64,000 nt of DNA from Epiperipatus broadwayi (Eukaryota; Onychophora; Udeonychophora; Euonychophora; Peripatidae). The DNA is taken from NCBI GenBank assembly GCA_028023455.1, contig JAQFVV010012508.1:987877-1051876 (forward strand), written 5' to 3'. Each line of letters starts with the position of its first letter. Positions within the stretch are counted from its first letter, which is position 1. Shown piece after piece: positions 25,144 to 36,099 of this stretch. Both the position numbers and the translations under genes were made by a program. The notes under the pieces are model-generated. The model worked only from the letters and a program-made list of their open reading frames with translations. It searched no databases and was not told the DNA's origin.

Positions 25144-25323
25144 AGTCAAAATAAGAGTCATAGATCACATGACCCAATTCTCTTAAGCTTGTAAGATATA
25201 AACAATGAGGATTACCAATTCATCAACAAGCTTCGTGATAAATAGCCAGAGAAAGCATTTAAAATATCTATGTCAGGAACTCCCCCCCCCCCAACCTCTG
25301 ACTGCTAGGGTAGGTTCAGACAC
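25144..25323 (-). mobile_element. Family D copy with perfect 12-bp TSD, hammerhead lost
   Basis: The duplication TAGATGTTAAAT at 25132-25143 and 25324-25335 brackets a tail closely matching 21661-21815, including TCACATGA, the C run (11 C) and AACCTCTGAC. The hammerhead core is deleted and only TTCAGACAC remains of the far end. Confidence 0.85.
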
Positions 25324-25335
25324 TAGATGTTAAAT

Positions 25336-26490
25336 TATATGTTATTTTGAAAATTTGTTTTTGTCTATAGAATATTTTATTTAATAATTATTTAACACTA
25401 TTATTACTAAATACAAAAGCAAGCAAACAAAAGAGATCATGTTTCTCTAAGAAATCTTGAATTAACATTTCACAGTAAATAATCCATAATAATATCCATT
25501 AAAATTAAAACTTTCCAAATGCATGTGAAAAATTACTAAAAGCATGGCAAAGATTTTCAAACGCCAATTGCTCTTTAAAGCTTTTCTTAATTGCACCCTT
25601 TATCTTTTTGTTTTTTTTTTAAAAAAAAAACGATTGAATTCATTTTATACCCTTTAAAGTATTTGAACATATTCCTACAAGGTTGTATATATTGCTTGTA
25701 TTAATTAATAACAATCAACATTAATATTTTAATTGCAGAAATTTTTATTAAAAAATAATTACGACTGCGGGAATATATTTTATTTACATTTCTAAAAAAC
25801 AAAATCTATATTAGGTTATTCTTGAAATGTTGATGTTGCTTTAAACTAAAATACCATTCCTTTTAATAAAATATCTCATTTGTTTATCGATTAACATGAA
25901 ATCATATGTATACTTAAGAGTTTATTATATGATTTATGAACGGAGATAATTGGAACATTATTTCATATATTTGCAATAGTTATTTGAAGAGGGAATGAAA
26001 ACCGTTAGCGCTATCTGTTTACTTTCAAATAAAAATGTGAGCTTTGAAAATAAATATCAATATAAATTGTCAAGTCAATAATACTCTTTGATTTATTTTA
26101 GCTAATTTCCAATAAGTTAGTGTCTGAGTATTTGAAAATGTTTATGCTTATTTATTTTATATATCAAAACATTTACTTTTGTTCCTTTGGACAAGATAGT
26201 AATTTTTATATCACCTTGAAATTGATTTTAGAACTAAAAATATAATCATAAATTATATTTATAAACACAAATCTAGAAAGTTTATTTACTATTTTTATTG
26301 ACCTCTATACTCAGCATGTTTTGGTGCAGTAGAAGAGTTGGAGAATATGCAGATCCAAGTCCATGGATTACAGCCCAGGTCTATCATTTTTGGTAGTTCT
26401 TACAGTGTAAGATTTTACGAATGTTTGACATGTCCAATTATTTAATCATTAAAAAAATGTGTGGGCATATTTATAAATAACCATTAGAAA
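25336..26490. other. No gene recognised
   Basis: AT-rich sequence; a T run and A run at 25608-25630. A more complex 90 bp at 26310-26400 is unidentified. Confidence 0.5.
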
Positions 26491-26636
26491 ACAGTCAACA
26501 CTTAGACAATCCCAATAACAAACAACAATTTCAAACTGTCGTCAAGGCTACCTCTTTTTAAAATAAAGGTTGCCTTGACAACAGTTTGAGATTGTTGATT
26601 GTTATCTATATTAGGATTGTCTAAGTATTGACTTGT
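26491..26636. repeat. Foldback element, family C copy 1
   Basis: Inverted arms of about 70 bp (26492-26560 and 26563-26635) with almost no loop: CACTTAGACAATCCCAATAA is mirrored by TTAGGATTGTCTAAGTATTG. It is followed by a short conserved flank (CATCTAACCTTGAGCATTA) shared with the copy at 42620, so the element may extend to about 26700. Confidence 0.85.
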
Positions 26637-26639
26637 TTC

Positions 26640-28145
26640 AAGTGGTTATGTATAAACCCATCTAACCTTGAGCATTATTACACTTAATATTTATAAATTT
26701 ATGTTTTGTTATTAAATTTATTTTATTAAATTTTTGGTATTTTGTTTTTTGCTCCGATTAATTTCAGAGATTTCACAAGTTTCTTATGTTCTAAGCTTAA
26801 ATTCTGGAAATGTAAAAAAATGTCGAATGTAGATGCTTGACTGATTACTCTATTTTAAATTAGAAAAATCAGCACCGATTAATGTCACTAAGATCCTTTC
26901 TATGGAATAAATAAACTGGATGATAGTGGAAAAAGTGTGCGTTCATTCTTCAGTATTCTCATATTTAGTGGCTTATACTACTACTTCAATCGGATTATTG
27001 TTATATAAATTGAATTACCAAAGTTAAAATGAATAATAAAACATATCCCTAGAAGTCAATAACCTGGCACCACATAGACCATTATATAACTTATTGCCAA
27101 TGTGGAATGCAATAAATGTATACCCCCTGGAGAAAGAATTATGTGTTTAAACTAAAAAAAAAAAAAAAAAACATGGGGATAAATGTAGAAATTCAATCAA
27201 AATTAAAAAAAAACCCAAGCTGAGAGAAACATGGTAATCCATGGGTAATCTGATATTTTAAACCTTTGATATAATTAGTATTGTTTAAGGTAAATGTAAG
27301 GATCGATTAAATGATGGATTGTAATTCCTTGAGAAATTCATTTTAGAGAAATAAGATGAACTGTTTGTATCTATTTCTGAATGTATTTGATCATGAAAGG
27401 TTATTATGCTAAAGAGAATTAATACAAAATTACACAAAGAGTGTGAAAAAAAATAAAAAAATACCAACTAAGTAAAGGGGAATAGAGAGTGTACTAGAAG
27501 AAAAATTATATATATACCCTTAATATCTAAATAGATAGTTATATTAATATATAGTGGATGATATAGTACCAACTATACATTTGATACACTAAAATTTATC
27601 TTGGAATAGCAGAAATTAATTGAGAAGATGAATAAAAAACTTGTTAATATTAAGACAAGCAGCAATAAAAGCATTGTAAATTTGATTTTAATCTTATCTT
27701 AAGAAGATTGTCTTATTGATGAGTTGAGACTAAAAATACCTTTAAAGTACAAAAAGTGTATGAAATAATTAGAGCAAAATATACTTGCTTATTTAACTTT
27801 TATAAATGGAACTTGGTACATCAGCAGAAACTTGCATGATTTCAACATTCTAGAATATTCTCTTCATTAAATACTACATATGGTGCAGACTGATTTAAAT
27901 AAAAAGATATGGCAAATCATGACAGAAAGATTGTCAATATTTCACTGTTTGGTCAATTTGTTACAGAAAAATCAAATTAAAAGAAAATTTACAAACTAGC
28001 CTATGAACTAATTTTAAAATATTTCTTGATTAAGGCCTTATTTATTGCATTTGTAACCATAGTGACTTTCGTAAAATAGGTATTACTAAAAAAACATTAC
28101 ATTATATTTGATGATTAAAATCTTTCAAAATAGGATACCCTGAAA
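26640..28145. other. No gene recognised
   Basis: AT-rich sequence with an A run at 27153-27170. Short frames only. Confidence 0.5.
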
Positions 28146-28149
28146 ATGA

Positions 28150-28612
28150 TGAATTATATAAGAAAAAGAAAATATTTTGTGGACCTTTGATGAGAGAATT
28201 GAGGAAAAAATTAATTAAATGCTATGTGTGGAGTGTACTATTGTATGGTTATGAAATGTGGTCACTGATTAATAAAATTAGGAACAGATTGGAAGTTTTA
28301 AGATGACTCAATTGGATGAATAAAGTAATACATGAAGAAGTTTCGGAAAAAAATAAATGAAAAAAGATTGAGTGAGAAATTAGAAGTAGAAAGAGAAACT
28401 GGATTGAACATATATTATGAAAAAAGTATAGTTTAATGCAAGACACTTTGAAGATAATGGTGATTGGAAACAAGAAAAAAGTTGGAACATTGTTGGACAA
28501 TATAAGAGAGGGGAAGAGCTACATGGAATTGAGAAGTTGAGCAATGAAGAGAATGGAATGGAAAAAGGGATGAGTTGGTGGATTACTCTCTAGATCCATC
28601 CATAATGATGAT
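28150..28612 (+). pseudogene. RTE-X-like LINE reverse transcriptase C-terminus, decayed
   Basis: The plus-strand translation reads GPLMRELRKKLIKCYVWSV, LLYGYEMWSLINK, RLEVL, then NKVIHEEVSEKNK, KRNWIEHIL, and NIREGKSYMELRS. These match the C-terminal region of RTE-class LINEs, where WSVLLYGCETW, NWIGHIL and related words are conserved. At least three stops interrupt it. The end GGATTACTCTC then ATAATGATGATGATGAT is the expected RTE 3' tail. It is a different subfamily from the WTLNRRAIQRL elements. Confidence 0.75.
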
Positions 28613-29560
28613 GATGATATAAGAATAAAATATAAGACAACAAAATATTAATGAAGTCATAAGTTGGAATGTGAAATTGAACTAAATTGATAATCTTGGA
28701 TTGAAAAAAAGAAGTAATGTTTATTGGATATATCCTACATACACATGGTCATTGATTAAATATATTGAGTATTTAAGTTATTTTTGTGCATGATATAGTT
28801 TAATAGTTTATATTCTTTAAAAAATTGATCTTACTATGATAAAGTTACCAAATTTTTAATTCCTAATTTTTTTCTTTCAGAAAACTGCATGTAGGACTCC
28901 CTGAAGATGAAAAGATTTCATATTCATTAGCAGTTTTATTTCTTCTGGCTCTATGCTATCCAGGATGTCACACTTGTTGAATGTTAAGATACAGTTTCTA
29001 AACAAATGGATGTCATTAAGTGAATTAATAGATGACTATTAATTGCAGTGTAATGAAACTCTCAATTTTTACAAAAAAAATTATTGTTGGGAAAATGGTA
29101 CCCCTTTCGTCAATTGGCTTTAGTAAAAACAAATTACAGACCATGATAATAGTCATGTGTTCAAAATGGCATATTAATAAGAGAAAGTAAGCCATATTTC
29201 ATATATCTTATTTGAACCACTTAACATTTTAAACAGAAAATTATCCTGAATTAGATTACAAGATTTATTCTAGTGTGAATCAAAAATATAAAAAGTAAAT
29301 AGACAATTATGAAACTTTTGAGACTTGCTGATCTGAAATACTGACGATTTTATTACTTCTAAAAATTTTGAATAAAAATATAAAAGAAAAATAACACAAA
29401 GCTATTGGTTGAATGTTGGTTTGTTCTTGCGCAGACATTCTGATAATAATTATAGTTCATAATTTAAACTGGGGGGGGGGGGTAATTCAAATTATAAATA
29501 ACCAAATTTTACATTAATTCACTAAAACATCATATGATGATCATTTCCTATGTTTAGACA
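28613..29560. other. No gene recognised; 12-G tract
   Basis: AT-rich sequence. A run of 12 G at 29471-29482 is preceded by TTTAAACT, similar to the G-tract foldback at 23807 but without visible arms. Confidence 0.5.
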
Positions 29561-29570
29561 AGCTGTTAAA

Positions 29571-30215
29571 ATAGTAGCAAACTCTCCATACAGTAGCACC
29601 ACCTAGTACAAGACAATGTAATCAACATATGCTAGAAGGTTTGTACAAAAAATCCCTATCTAGTGCCTACTCATTCAATATCTCCAGACTAATTTCTAGC
29701 TAGTGGCTTTCATCTATCAAGAGTTTTGGATCTGAGAGCACTTAACCTAAATCCCAGAATCTAGTGCAACCCTCCAGCAACCCACCTTTTACTTTATTAG
29801 CTAACTATAAAGCTTTGAGTTCAAAATGAAAATACAATAATGTTTTTAATTCAAACTTGTTAGCTTGTATAGTAGTATAGATCTGAACTCATTTCAGCAT
29901 ACTTTTTGGTGTCTTTGGTTCTTTAATAATCCTATTGGGCAGGAATGGTATTCAACCACTAAACACCACATGATCACCATTCTTTATACCTACACAAGCT
30001 GTTTACACATACACAAGCTGTTTACACATAGAGGCAAAACTCTCCATATAGTAGCACCACTCGGTGCAAGCTAGAGTAATCAATGGATGCAGGAAGATTT
30101 GTGCATTAAATTCCCATCTAGCACCTATTCATCCAATGTCCACAGACTAGTTTCGAGCTTGTGGCTTTCATCAGTGAGGAGCCTTGGAAGTGACAGCACT
30201 GCAAATAGATCTTTG
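29571..30215 (-). mobile_element. Family A tandem copy, minus strand
   Basis: Two minus-strand units in tandem. The equivalent hammerhead cleavage positions are 29687 and 30145, a spacing of 458 bp, matching the 456-bp unit at the start of the window. The first unit's hammerhead is degenerate; the second has an intact core. A short duplication (ACACAAGCTGTTTACACAT twice, 29992-30030) sits at the unit junction. Confidence 0.85.
30131..30189 (-). ncRNA. Hammerhead ribozyme motif, family A copy
   Basis: Minus strand: CTGATGA (30168-30174), stem II AGC/GCT with loop CACAA, GAAA, ACTAGT stem III, cleavage at C30145. Stem II differs from the 159-217 copy (GGC/GCC) by a compensatory G-C to A-U change. 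Stem I TCCAA/TTGGA outside and CCTCA/TGTGG inside (one mismatch). Confidence 0.75.
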
Positions 30216-30399
30216 CAGCTCATGTAAGCATAGGAATTACTACCCATAGAATGATGGTGACTATGATTATTACAAATCAAAGACATGCAATGTAAAGATA
30301 CTGAACTGGATGCATATCTGTAAGATATTCAAGTAAATTAGTTTGGATCGAAAACATCATTGTGTTTTAATTTTTGGGCTCATAGTTTTATAGTTAATT

Positions 30400-30520
30400 A
30401 AATAGATAAAAGGTGGCTTGTGGAGAGTTGCATTGGATCCAAAGATGAAAGAGCAGTGCTCTCATATTCAAGATTCCTCACTGATGAAGGCCACAAGATA
30501 GAAAGTAGACTGGGAACCAC
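30400..30520 (+). repeat. Family A fragment, inverted relative to 29571-30215
   Basis: Starts AGATAAAAGGTGGC and runs through CTCACTGATGAAGGCCACAAG, then decays: GAAAC is GAAAG and stem III is lost. With the preceding minus-strand copy it makes another head-to-head arrangement. Confidence 0.75.
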
Positions 30521-31030
30521 AATACATCACATCACATTACATTACTGTTTATACATTAATTTTTAATATCATTCTATTAATTAATTAAAATATTATTTTG
30601 TTTACTTCATGGTATTTCTTTTGTTCTCTCTGCTCCAAAATCTTGATTACTTATTGTAGTTCATGTTTCTAATGGAACATTTAAAAAAACTATGTGTGAC
30701 ATTATTACTCTATATGTCACAAGTTAATATCAAATTATTGTGACATTCTTCAATATGAAATTAAAAAAAAAAATGCTGATATTATTTAGAAAGAGCAACA
30801 TTAACCATCATATTTGGTGAAACAAAACTAAGTTTACTACTATAATATAGATTTAAATGCCATATAGATATATATGTGTAAGTCATTTCACCCAATTACA
30901 AAAAGCTTTCTCTCCCCATATCCATGATATCCACATTCATAAATTCAGTTATCCATGATTGTAAAATTTTTTTGGAAAAAATTGTAATTCAAACCTAAAT
31001 CGAAAACTTTGCGTGTGAAAATATATTTGT
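30521..31030. other. No gene recognised
   Basis: Begins with CATCACATCACATTACATTA, similar to the 3' terminal repeat of LINE L-a, but no LINE body adjoins it. The rest is AT-rich. Confidence 0.45.
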
Positions 31031-31330
31031 AAAATAATATAGGCTCTATTGCATCTGACCGCAAAGCTACTTTTACTTAAAAACAAAATAAAATTATATT
31101 ACTCTGCAAGCACTTTCAAGAGATGTGCTCTCATCTTCATAGCTTTGAGTGAAGTAATTATATGCAAATTATGCAAAATTCAAAGGTTAATTACTCCATT
31201 TCTTTGAGATCGCAAAGCATGTGTCTTTGCAGTTAATGGCATTGCAATCCATCGCAATGAAGCAGGCCTCCTTAACTTTTCTTTTTACGTCGTGCCTTTC
31301 TTTGTAGACCACTTTGATATCTTGGGGGAA
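31031..31330 (-). pseudogene. Penelope-like element 3' end, left arm of palindrome
   Basis: The minus strand encodes DIKVVYKERHDVKRKVKEAC then FIAMDCNAINCKDT and KKWSN stop, the C-terminal part of the GIY-YIG endonuclease of Penelope-like elements (pattern RK-K-EA-I-NR, W near the end). A 3' UTR of about 160 bp follows, with a hammerhead-like motif (about 31100-31147). It mirrors 31450-31748. Confidence 0.75.
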
Positions 31331-31449
31331 CCAAGGCAGCAATAGAAACCAGATTACTACAACACAAATATGCATACATCAAAGCTCAGTCAGATCCATC
31401 ACGTTATTCCATTTTGCACTTCGTGTGAAACTAACAGGACACCAGTATG

Positions 31450-31748
31450 AACCACAAGATGTTAAACTGGTCTGCAAAGAAAGGCATGATGTAAAAAGAA
31501 AAGTTAAGGAGGCCTGCTTCATTGCGATGGATTGCAACGCCATCAACCGTAAAGGCACATGCTTTGCGATCCCAAAGAAATGGAGTAATTAAACTTTGAA
31601 CTTTGCATAATTTGCATATAATTACTTCACTCAGAGCTATGAAGATGAGAGCATGTCTCTTGAAAGCGCTTGCAGAGTAATATAATTTTATTTTGTTTTT
31701 AAGTAAAAGTAGCTTTGCAGTCAGGTGCAATAGCACCTATATTATTTT
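31450..31748 (+). pseudogene. Penelope-like element 3' end, right arm of palindrome
   Basis: The plus strand encodes LTGHQYEPQDVKLVCKERHD, then KRKVKEACFIAMDCNAINRK and FAIPKKWSN before a stop at about 31590, followed by a 160-bp UTR almost identical to the left arm. LTGH is the conserved (S/T)GH of the GIY-YIG domain. The inverted tail-out arrangement fits the rearranged terminal repeats known in Penelope-like elements. Confidence 0.8.
31633..31680 (+). ncRNA. Hammerhead-like motif in Penelope 3' UTR
   Basis: ATGAAGA (31639-31645), strong stem II GAGA/TCTC, GAAA (31662-31665), palindromic AGCGCT stem III, then T with predicted cleavage after 31671. The first core base is A instead of C in both this and the mirrored copy, which would impair catalysis. 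Penelope-like elements are known to carry hammerheads in their terminal repeats. Confidence 0.4.
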
Positions 31749-32045
31749 GAAAAAAAATTAGAAATTAAAAAAAAAACTAATTACAATATTAATTTTATTA
31801 ATATTTCTCCTAAAATTTTCACAAACATAAAATGCATAATGAAAATCAATTTCTTAAACTTTTAATTGATTTTGGAGGCACATACTTTTATAAGACAGCT
31901 AAATTAAAGGCCAAGAGGTTAACGGATTAAGTTGGTTTAGGAAAATTTGCTATAAAATCTTCATTTGGTGCATGCAAATATTAAATTCACAAATATATAA
32001 CCCTAACAATAAACTTGTTTCATTAGATGTAATGGAATTTTATGG

Positions 32046-32128
32046 TTCAATATCAGCTGCTTTACAAGCAGTTGTCCCGGGTTAGTGGGTTCGCTTCCCG
32101 GCTGATGCTATGACACATGAGAAAAAAA
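32046..32128 (+). mobile_element. tRNA-derived SINE (family E), 5'-truncated
   Basis: TATCAGCTGCTTTACAAGCAG, then GGGTTAGTGGGTTCGCTTCCC and GATGCTATGACACATGAGA, matching the 3' two-thirds of the SINE at 23676. It is inserted in the Penelope RT and so postdates it. Confidence 0.85.
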
Positions 32129-32952
32129 CATATCACTACATTATCTATTAGTAAAATTCATGACGTTTTAATTAATTTAAATTGTATTGTTCTTGTTCTT
32201 AAATAAATGGATGGAGACATTATAGTCCTTTTCAATGATGAATTTTATATAATGGAAAACTAATGACTTATGGGGTTACCATTAAATGAAATAAATTGTA
32301 GTATAGTTCTTAACCAATATGAATTATCAGTTATTTCAAAAAAGTTCACTGTAGCAACATGACCTTTTTAATGTGCTTTATAGACAATGTTCTCATCTAT
32401 ACTGAAGAAAAAACAATTATTGATATAAAGGCTGAGTTATCTCATTTATCTTCTTTAGTTTGGACTATAGAAAATGAAAATACATCAAACGGCATGAAGT
32501 TTCTAGATATGTATATTCAACATTCAAACTCCCAAATTAATTATAAAATGATTATAAAAGTCATCAATGTTCGAGGTGTAATTCATCCACATTCTTATAC
32601 TCTAATTTCACACTAATTGGCTAGCTTCAAATGTTTTTTTGTATAGGAACTATACATTATATAAGTTTGAAGCAGATAGAAAAGACAACCCTGAAAACTA
32701 TATAAAAGGATTAATCAAGTCAGAATATAATATTAATATATTAAATAAAACTCTTAAAAAATTCTATTCATCTTTAACTACTAAGAACATTAGCAATATT
32801 AATGCAAGGACCAGCCTTCCTTTTGTACCATATATATAAAGATTAAATCAATCTGCTCAAACGATTTCAATTTTAAACTTCTAAACTTGATCAAATTTTG
32901 AACAATGCTAAATAAAAATTATCTCCAAACCAAGCTCTCCAAATAGTTTATA

Positions 32953-33050
32953 AAATTATTCAAACGGAAGTCAATCTCCGATAATGCGCTATAAGAATAA
33001 TATTTAAGAAATATCGCATTATCGGAGATTGACTTCCGTTTGAATAATTT
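32953..33050. mobile_element. 98-bp MITE-like perfect foldback
   Basis: Two perfectly complementary 36-bp arms (32953-32988 and 33015-33050; outer end AAATTATTCAAACGGAAGTC) flank a 26-bp loop. Not a single arm mismatch was seen, so the insertion or its last conversion is recent. It lies within the Penelope remnant. No flanking duplication is evident. Confidence 0.85.
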
Positions 33051-33654
33051 CAAATTTTTCAGCGCTTTATAGTAATAGGTTTACATTTTTAAAATTATAT
33101 ATAATAAACCAATATGTAATGCAATTTATTATGGCCTCATGCCAACTGCATTACAAAATTAGCACAACACAAATATATATATATAGTAAATGTGCTAAAA
33201 CAGACCCTAGTATTAAATCTATATTTTTAGAACATGAAATAAAGTCTGGCCACAATTTCTATCCTCTTAATATTAAAGTCGTTTGAATTGAGTGCAATGA
33301 TTGAAAAAGAAAATATAAAGAGGCATGGTTTATTGCAAATAACATCACCACAATAAACAAGAAAGACCCGTGCATTACATTATCATGCAGATGGTATATA
33401 TAAATTAACTTACAAATTCTATAGTAGTCATATTAATATGACTGACCTGGTCTAAAGTAATACTTAGAAATAATTAATATTTCATTAAATTCATAATTTT
33501 TCCAGAATAGTTACCTTTACTATTATATTTTTATAAAAAAAATATTAATATATAATTTGTTAATTTCTATATTTTAATTTCCTACTTATACAGTGCATAT
33601 ACTTGTAAACATGTAAGTTATAAAATGTTTTCAACATTTATATACAGTATGTGC

Positions 33655-34275
33655 ACATATACTTGATGAGTTAGAAGAAATTAACTGCTACAAATACCTT
33701 GGAAAGATTATTAATACAGATGAAAACATAATGGATGAAATTAATCATAGAATTAAACTTGATTGGAGTGCTTTTGATAGAAATAACTTGATACTAAAAG
33801 AAAATATGTCTACGTTTTTGAAAAGGAAGATTTTTAACAAATGTGTTTTACCAGTTCTTACTTATGGATCTGAGATTTGGATACTTAATAGAAGAGCAAT
33901 ACAGAGACTTTAGCCCACTCAAAAAAGTATGGAGAGATGCTTGTTAGGAGTAACAAGAAGAGATTGAAAATGCAATATATGGGTAAGAGAACAAACAGGT
34001 GTTACTGACCTCATTGAAAAAATTAAAAGACTGAAGTGGAGTTGGGATGGACATATTGCTAGAAGAGATGATAATAGATGGACAATTGAAATGTTAAACT
34101 GGATTCCAAGAGATTGTAAAAGACGCAGAAAGAGACCACGTGTGAGATGGATGGATGAAATAAGAAAGTGTGCAGGGGTGATGAGGAGAAAAGAAGCTAA
34201 AAATCAGAGAAGATGGATTGAACTTGGAGAGACCTTCATCCTGCAGAGGATTGATAATGGTTGATGATGATGGTG
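33655..34275 (+). pseudogene. RTE-type LINE, 5'-truncated copy
   Basis: Encodes LDELEEINCYKYLGKIINTD, DEINHRIKLDWSAFDRNN, KRKIFNKCVLPVLTYGSEIW, NRRAIQRL stop, then KMQYMGK-like and REQTGVTDLIEKIKRLKWSW, RPRVRWMDEIRKCAG, and ends at WIENG-like codons before TTGATGATGATGG. This is RT thumb and C-terminal sequence of an RTE-like LINE. In-frame stops (for example after QRL) mark it as dead. It retains the GAT-type tail. Confidence 0.85.
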
Positions 34276-34360
34276 AATAAAAATACATATAATAATATAG
34301 TTTGTTACTATTTTCAAATTTCAATCCGCATCAAGCCTTGGAATAAATATTCCAGATATT

Positions 34361-34617
34361 CAAAACAAAGCAAAACTCTCCATGTAGTAGTGCCATTTTG
34401 TGCTAACAAGAGCAATCAATGGATGCCAGAAGGCTTGTGCATAAAATCCCTATCTGGTGCCTACTCATCCAATATCCCCAGACTAGTTTCTGGCTTGTGG
34501 CCCTCATCAGTTAGCACAAAATGGCACTACTATATGGAGAGTTTTGCTTTGTTTTGAATTGTTTAATAACAATTATGTGCTAGTATGAGATAGTGATCAT
34601 GTGATGTTTAGTGGTTT
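34361..34617. mobile_element. Family A foldback copy with 12-bp TSD
   Basis: ATTCCAGATATT (34349-34360) and ATTCCGGATATT (34618-34629) flank a minus-strand piece joined to a plus-strand piece. The ends are the same as in 40539-41117. The minus half holds CTGATGA, stem II GGC/GCC, GAAA and ACTAGT (34467-34510), but the head-to-head junction replaces the 5' strand of stem I, so this copy cannot fold the full ribozyme. Confidence 0.85.
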
Positions 34618-34629
34618 ATTCCGGATATT

Positions 34630-35039
34630 GAGATAATACTGTATAGATAACACACATTTATATAAATATTAAGATAATTATATATCACGCAATGATAATA
34701 GAAATAATACAACATATATAGAGTTATGCTATATGAAAAAAAAAAATTATTAAATCATATGCATTTTTATATATTTAACTAGATATAATAATTACAAATT
34801 TATTTTTATACAAATTGTATGTTTTTAAAAAAATATTGATTTGTTTTTCTCTTTAGCTTTAATTAGATTTATTTTTAAAGAAAAACATGTTTTTCCCATA
34901 AACCTGAGTACAAAGAAATTAACTATGAAAGAAAATAGATCAATTTTGACTTTGTTATTTCAAGCTGCATAATCTTGATTATTCAAAAATGAATATATTA
35001 CTATTTACTTAAAAAAAATAAAAAATAAAACAACCTTTG
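34630..35039. other. No gene recognised
   Basis: AT-rich sequence, homopolymer runs only. Confidence 0.55.
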
Positions 35040-35290
35040 AAAGACCAAGTTTTTAAAAAGTTAAAATGATCAGTCAAGAGAAAAAGAACAGAAGATATAG
35101 AGCCCAAAAATAATCGTAAAAATTACAATCAAAATGATAGCAAGCACTACAAGGGGCAATAGTAGAATAAAAGATCTAACTTCATTAAGTAGCTCTTGAA
35201 AGATGAATAACTAAGCAAAACTCTTTGGGATCGATTGCAAAATTGCGTTATGTAGTATTCCCCTGAATATTTACATGTATGAGAAAGCAT
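35040..35290 (-). pseudogene. Diverged paralogue of 43020-43420, membrane-segment relic
   Basis: Minus-strand sequence aligns with 43020-43420: (I/V)D(P/S)(K/E)(E/K) then L(V/A)I(H/Y)LS, SFK, (M/I)KLD(L/T)L, followed by a hydrophobic stretch. Stops interrupt the hydrophobic part here. I do not recognise the family. Confidence 0.4.
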
Positions 35291-35392
35291 TTAAAAAAAA
35301 AAAAAGCTTAAAAGTTCTATTAGTATTGGATCAGAATTTCACAAAGGAATTAGTTTTCAAATAAATATTTCTATCAAGTCTCAAAATAATAA

Positions 35393-35605
35393 CTGTAGGG
35401 TTGCATTGGATTCTAAGATCAATGTGCAGGTGCTCTCAAATCCAAGGCTCCTGATGAAAGCCATAAGGTAGAAACTAGTCTGGGAATATCGAATGAGTAG
35501 ACATTCGATAGGGATTTTATGCACAAACCTTCCTGCATCCATTGATTACTCTGGCTTGCACTGAGGGGTATTACTGTATGGAGTTTTGCCTCTGTGTTAA
35601 TATTA
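35393..35605 (+). mobile_element. Family A fragment with altered hammerhead
   Basis: Runs from GGGTTGCATTGGATTCTAAG to GGAGTTTTGCCTCTG. The hammerhead core is intact (CTGATGA 35451-35457, GAAACTAGTC 35471-35480), but three bases of inner stem I are deleted and stem II has a G-G mismatch. An ATA microsatellite follows 50 bp downstream. Confidence 0.8.
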
Positions 35606-35657
35606 TTCAAATGTGAAAGATTTAAATTTGAAAAAAGTAATAATAATATTAATATTT

Positions 35658-35658
<1 letters not shown>

Positions 35659-35731
<73 letters not shown>
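35659..35731. repeat. ATA trinucleotide microsatellite (about 24 copies)
   Basis: Uninterrupted run just downstream of a family A copy, as at 776-908. The minus-strand poly-leucine frame is not a gene. Confidence 0.95.
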
Positions 35732-35734
<3 letters not shown>

Positions 35735-36099
35735 CTTTAAATGATCAAATTTCAACGTTACAATTTGTCCATAATGTTGCCTTCTATATATAAAATTAAA
35801 AACAATCAATTTAAAACAAAATTGAAATAGACAATTCACTATAAATAAATAAAAAATTGAATACATCAATCCATCCTCTATTTCTTAATGGAACCTTTCC
35901 AAGATGTTTTGTTTTACACAATCACATGTGATATGATACACTGTGGCTTCTCCTTTTTCAGTCAGTAATCTTTCAGCCACTATGTTCAGAGAAACATGTT
36001 AGCCACCTTACCTTCCCTTTCCATTCCTCACCCTAAGTTTCTCCCATATTCTTCACTATCCTGCTCCAGCCCATTTTCATAACATAATCTTTGTCAACT

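Larger units (their letters stand above)
31860..33430 (+). pseudogene. Penelope-like element, decayed reverse transcriptase to GIY-YIG
   Basis: Scattered plus-strand frames align in order with a Penelope-like protein: NPNNKLVSLDVMEFYGSI (about 31990-32050; compare SLDV-SFY), FNDEFYIMEN and LMGLPLNEINCSIVLNQYE (about 32235-32330; compare the MGSPLSP block), FIDNVLIYTEEKTI (32375-; the catalytic xxDD block with D to N), NGMKFLDMYIQHSNS (compare LPFLDVL), a thumb region to LPFVPYI (32835), and IFLEHEIKSGHNFY with KRKYKEAWFIANN (33215-33345), the end of the GIY-YIG domain. It is interrupted by a SINE, a MITE, stops and frameshifts. The loss of a catalytic aspartate alone makes it inactive. Confidence 0.7.

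Noticed and set aside
28881-28930. CTGAAGATGAAAAG considered as a hammerhead core
   Set aside because: No paired stem II, no GAAAC plus stem III and no stem I partner.
34261-34557. 98-codon frame with NQWMPEGLCIKSL-like peptide (also near 35419 and 49056)
   Set aside because: The peptide recurs because it is a translation of family A repeat DNA; frames differ between copies and are broken, and the sequence is better explained as a non-coding ribozyme repeat.
35657-35869. 70-codon frame ending in poly-leucine
   Set aside because: It is the reverse translation of the second ATA microsatellite.
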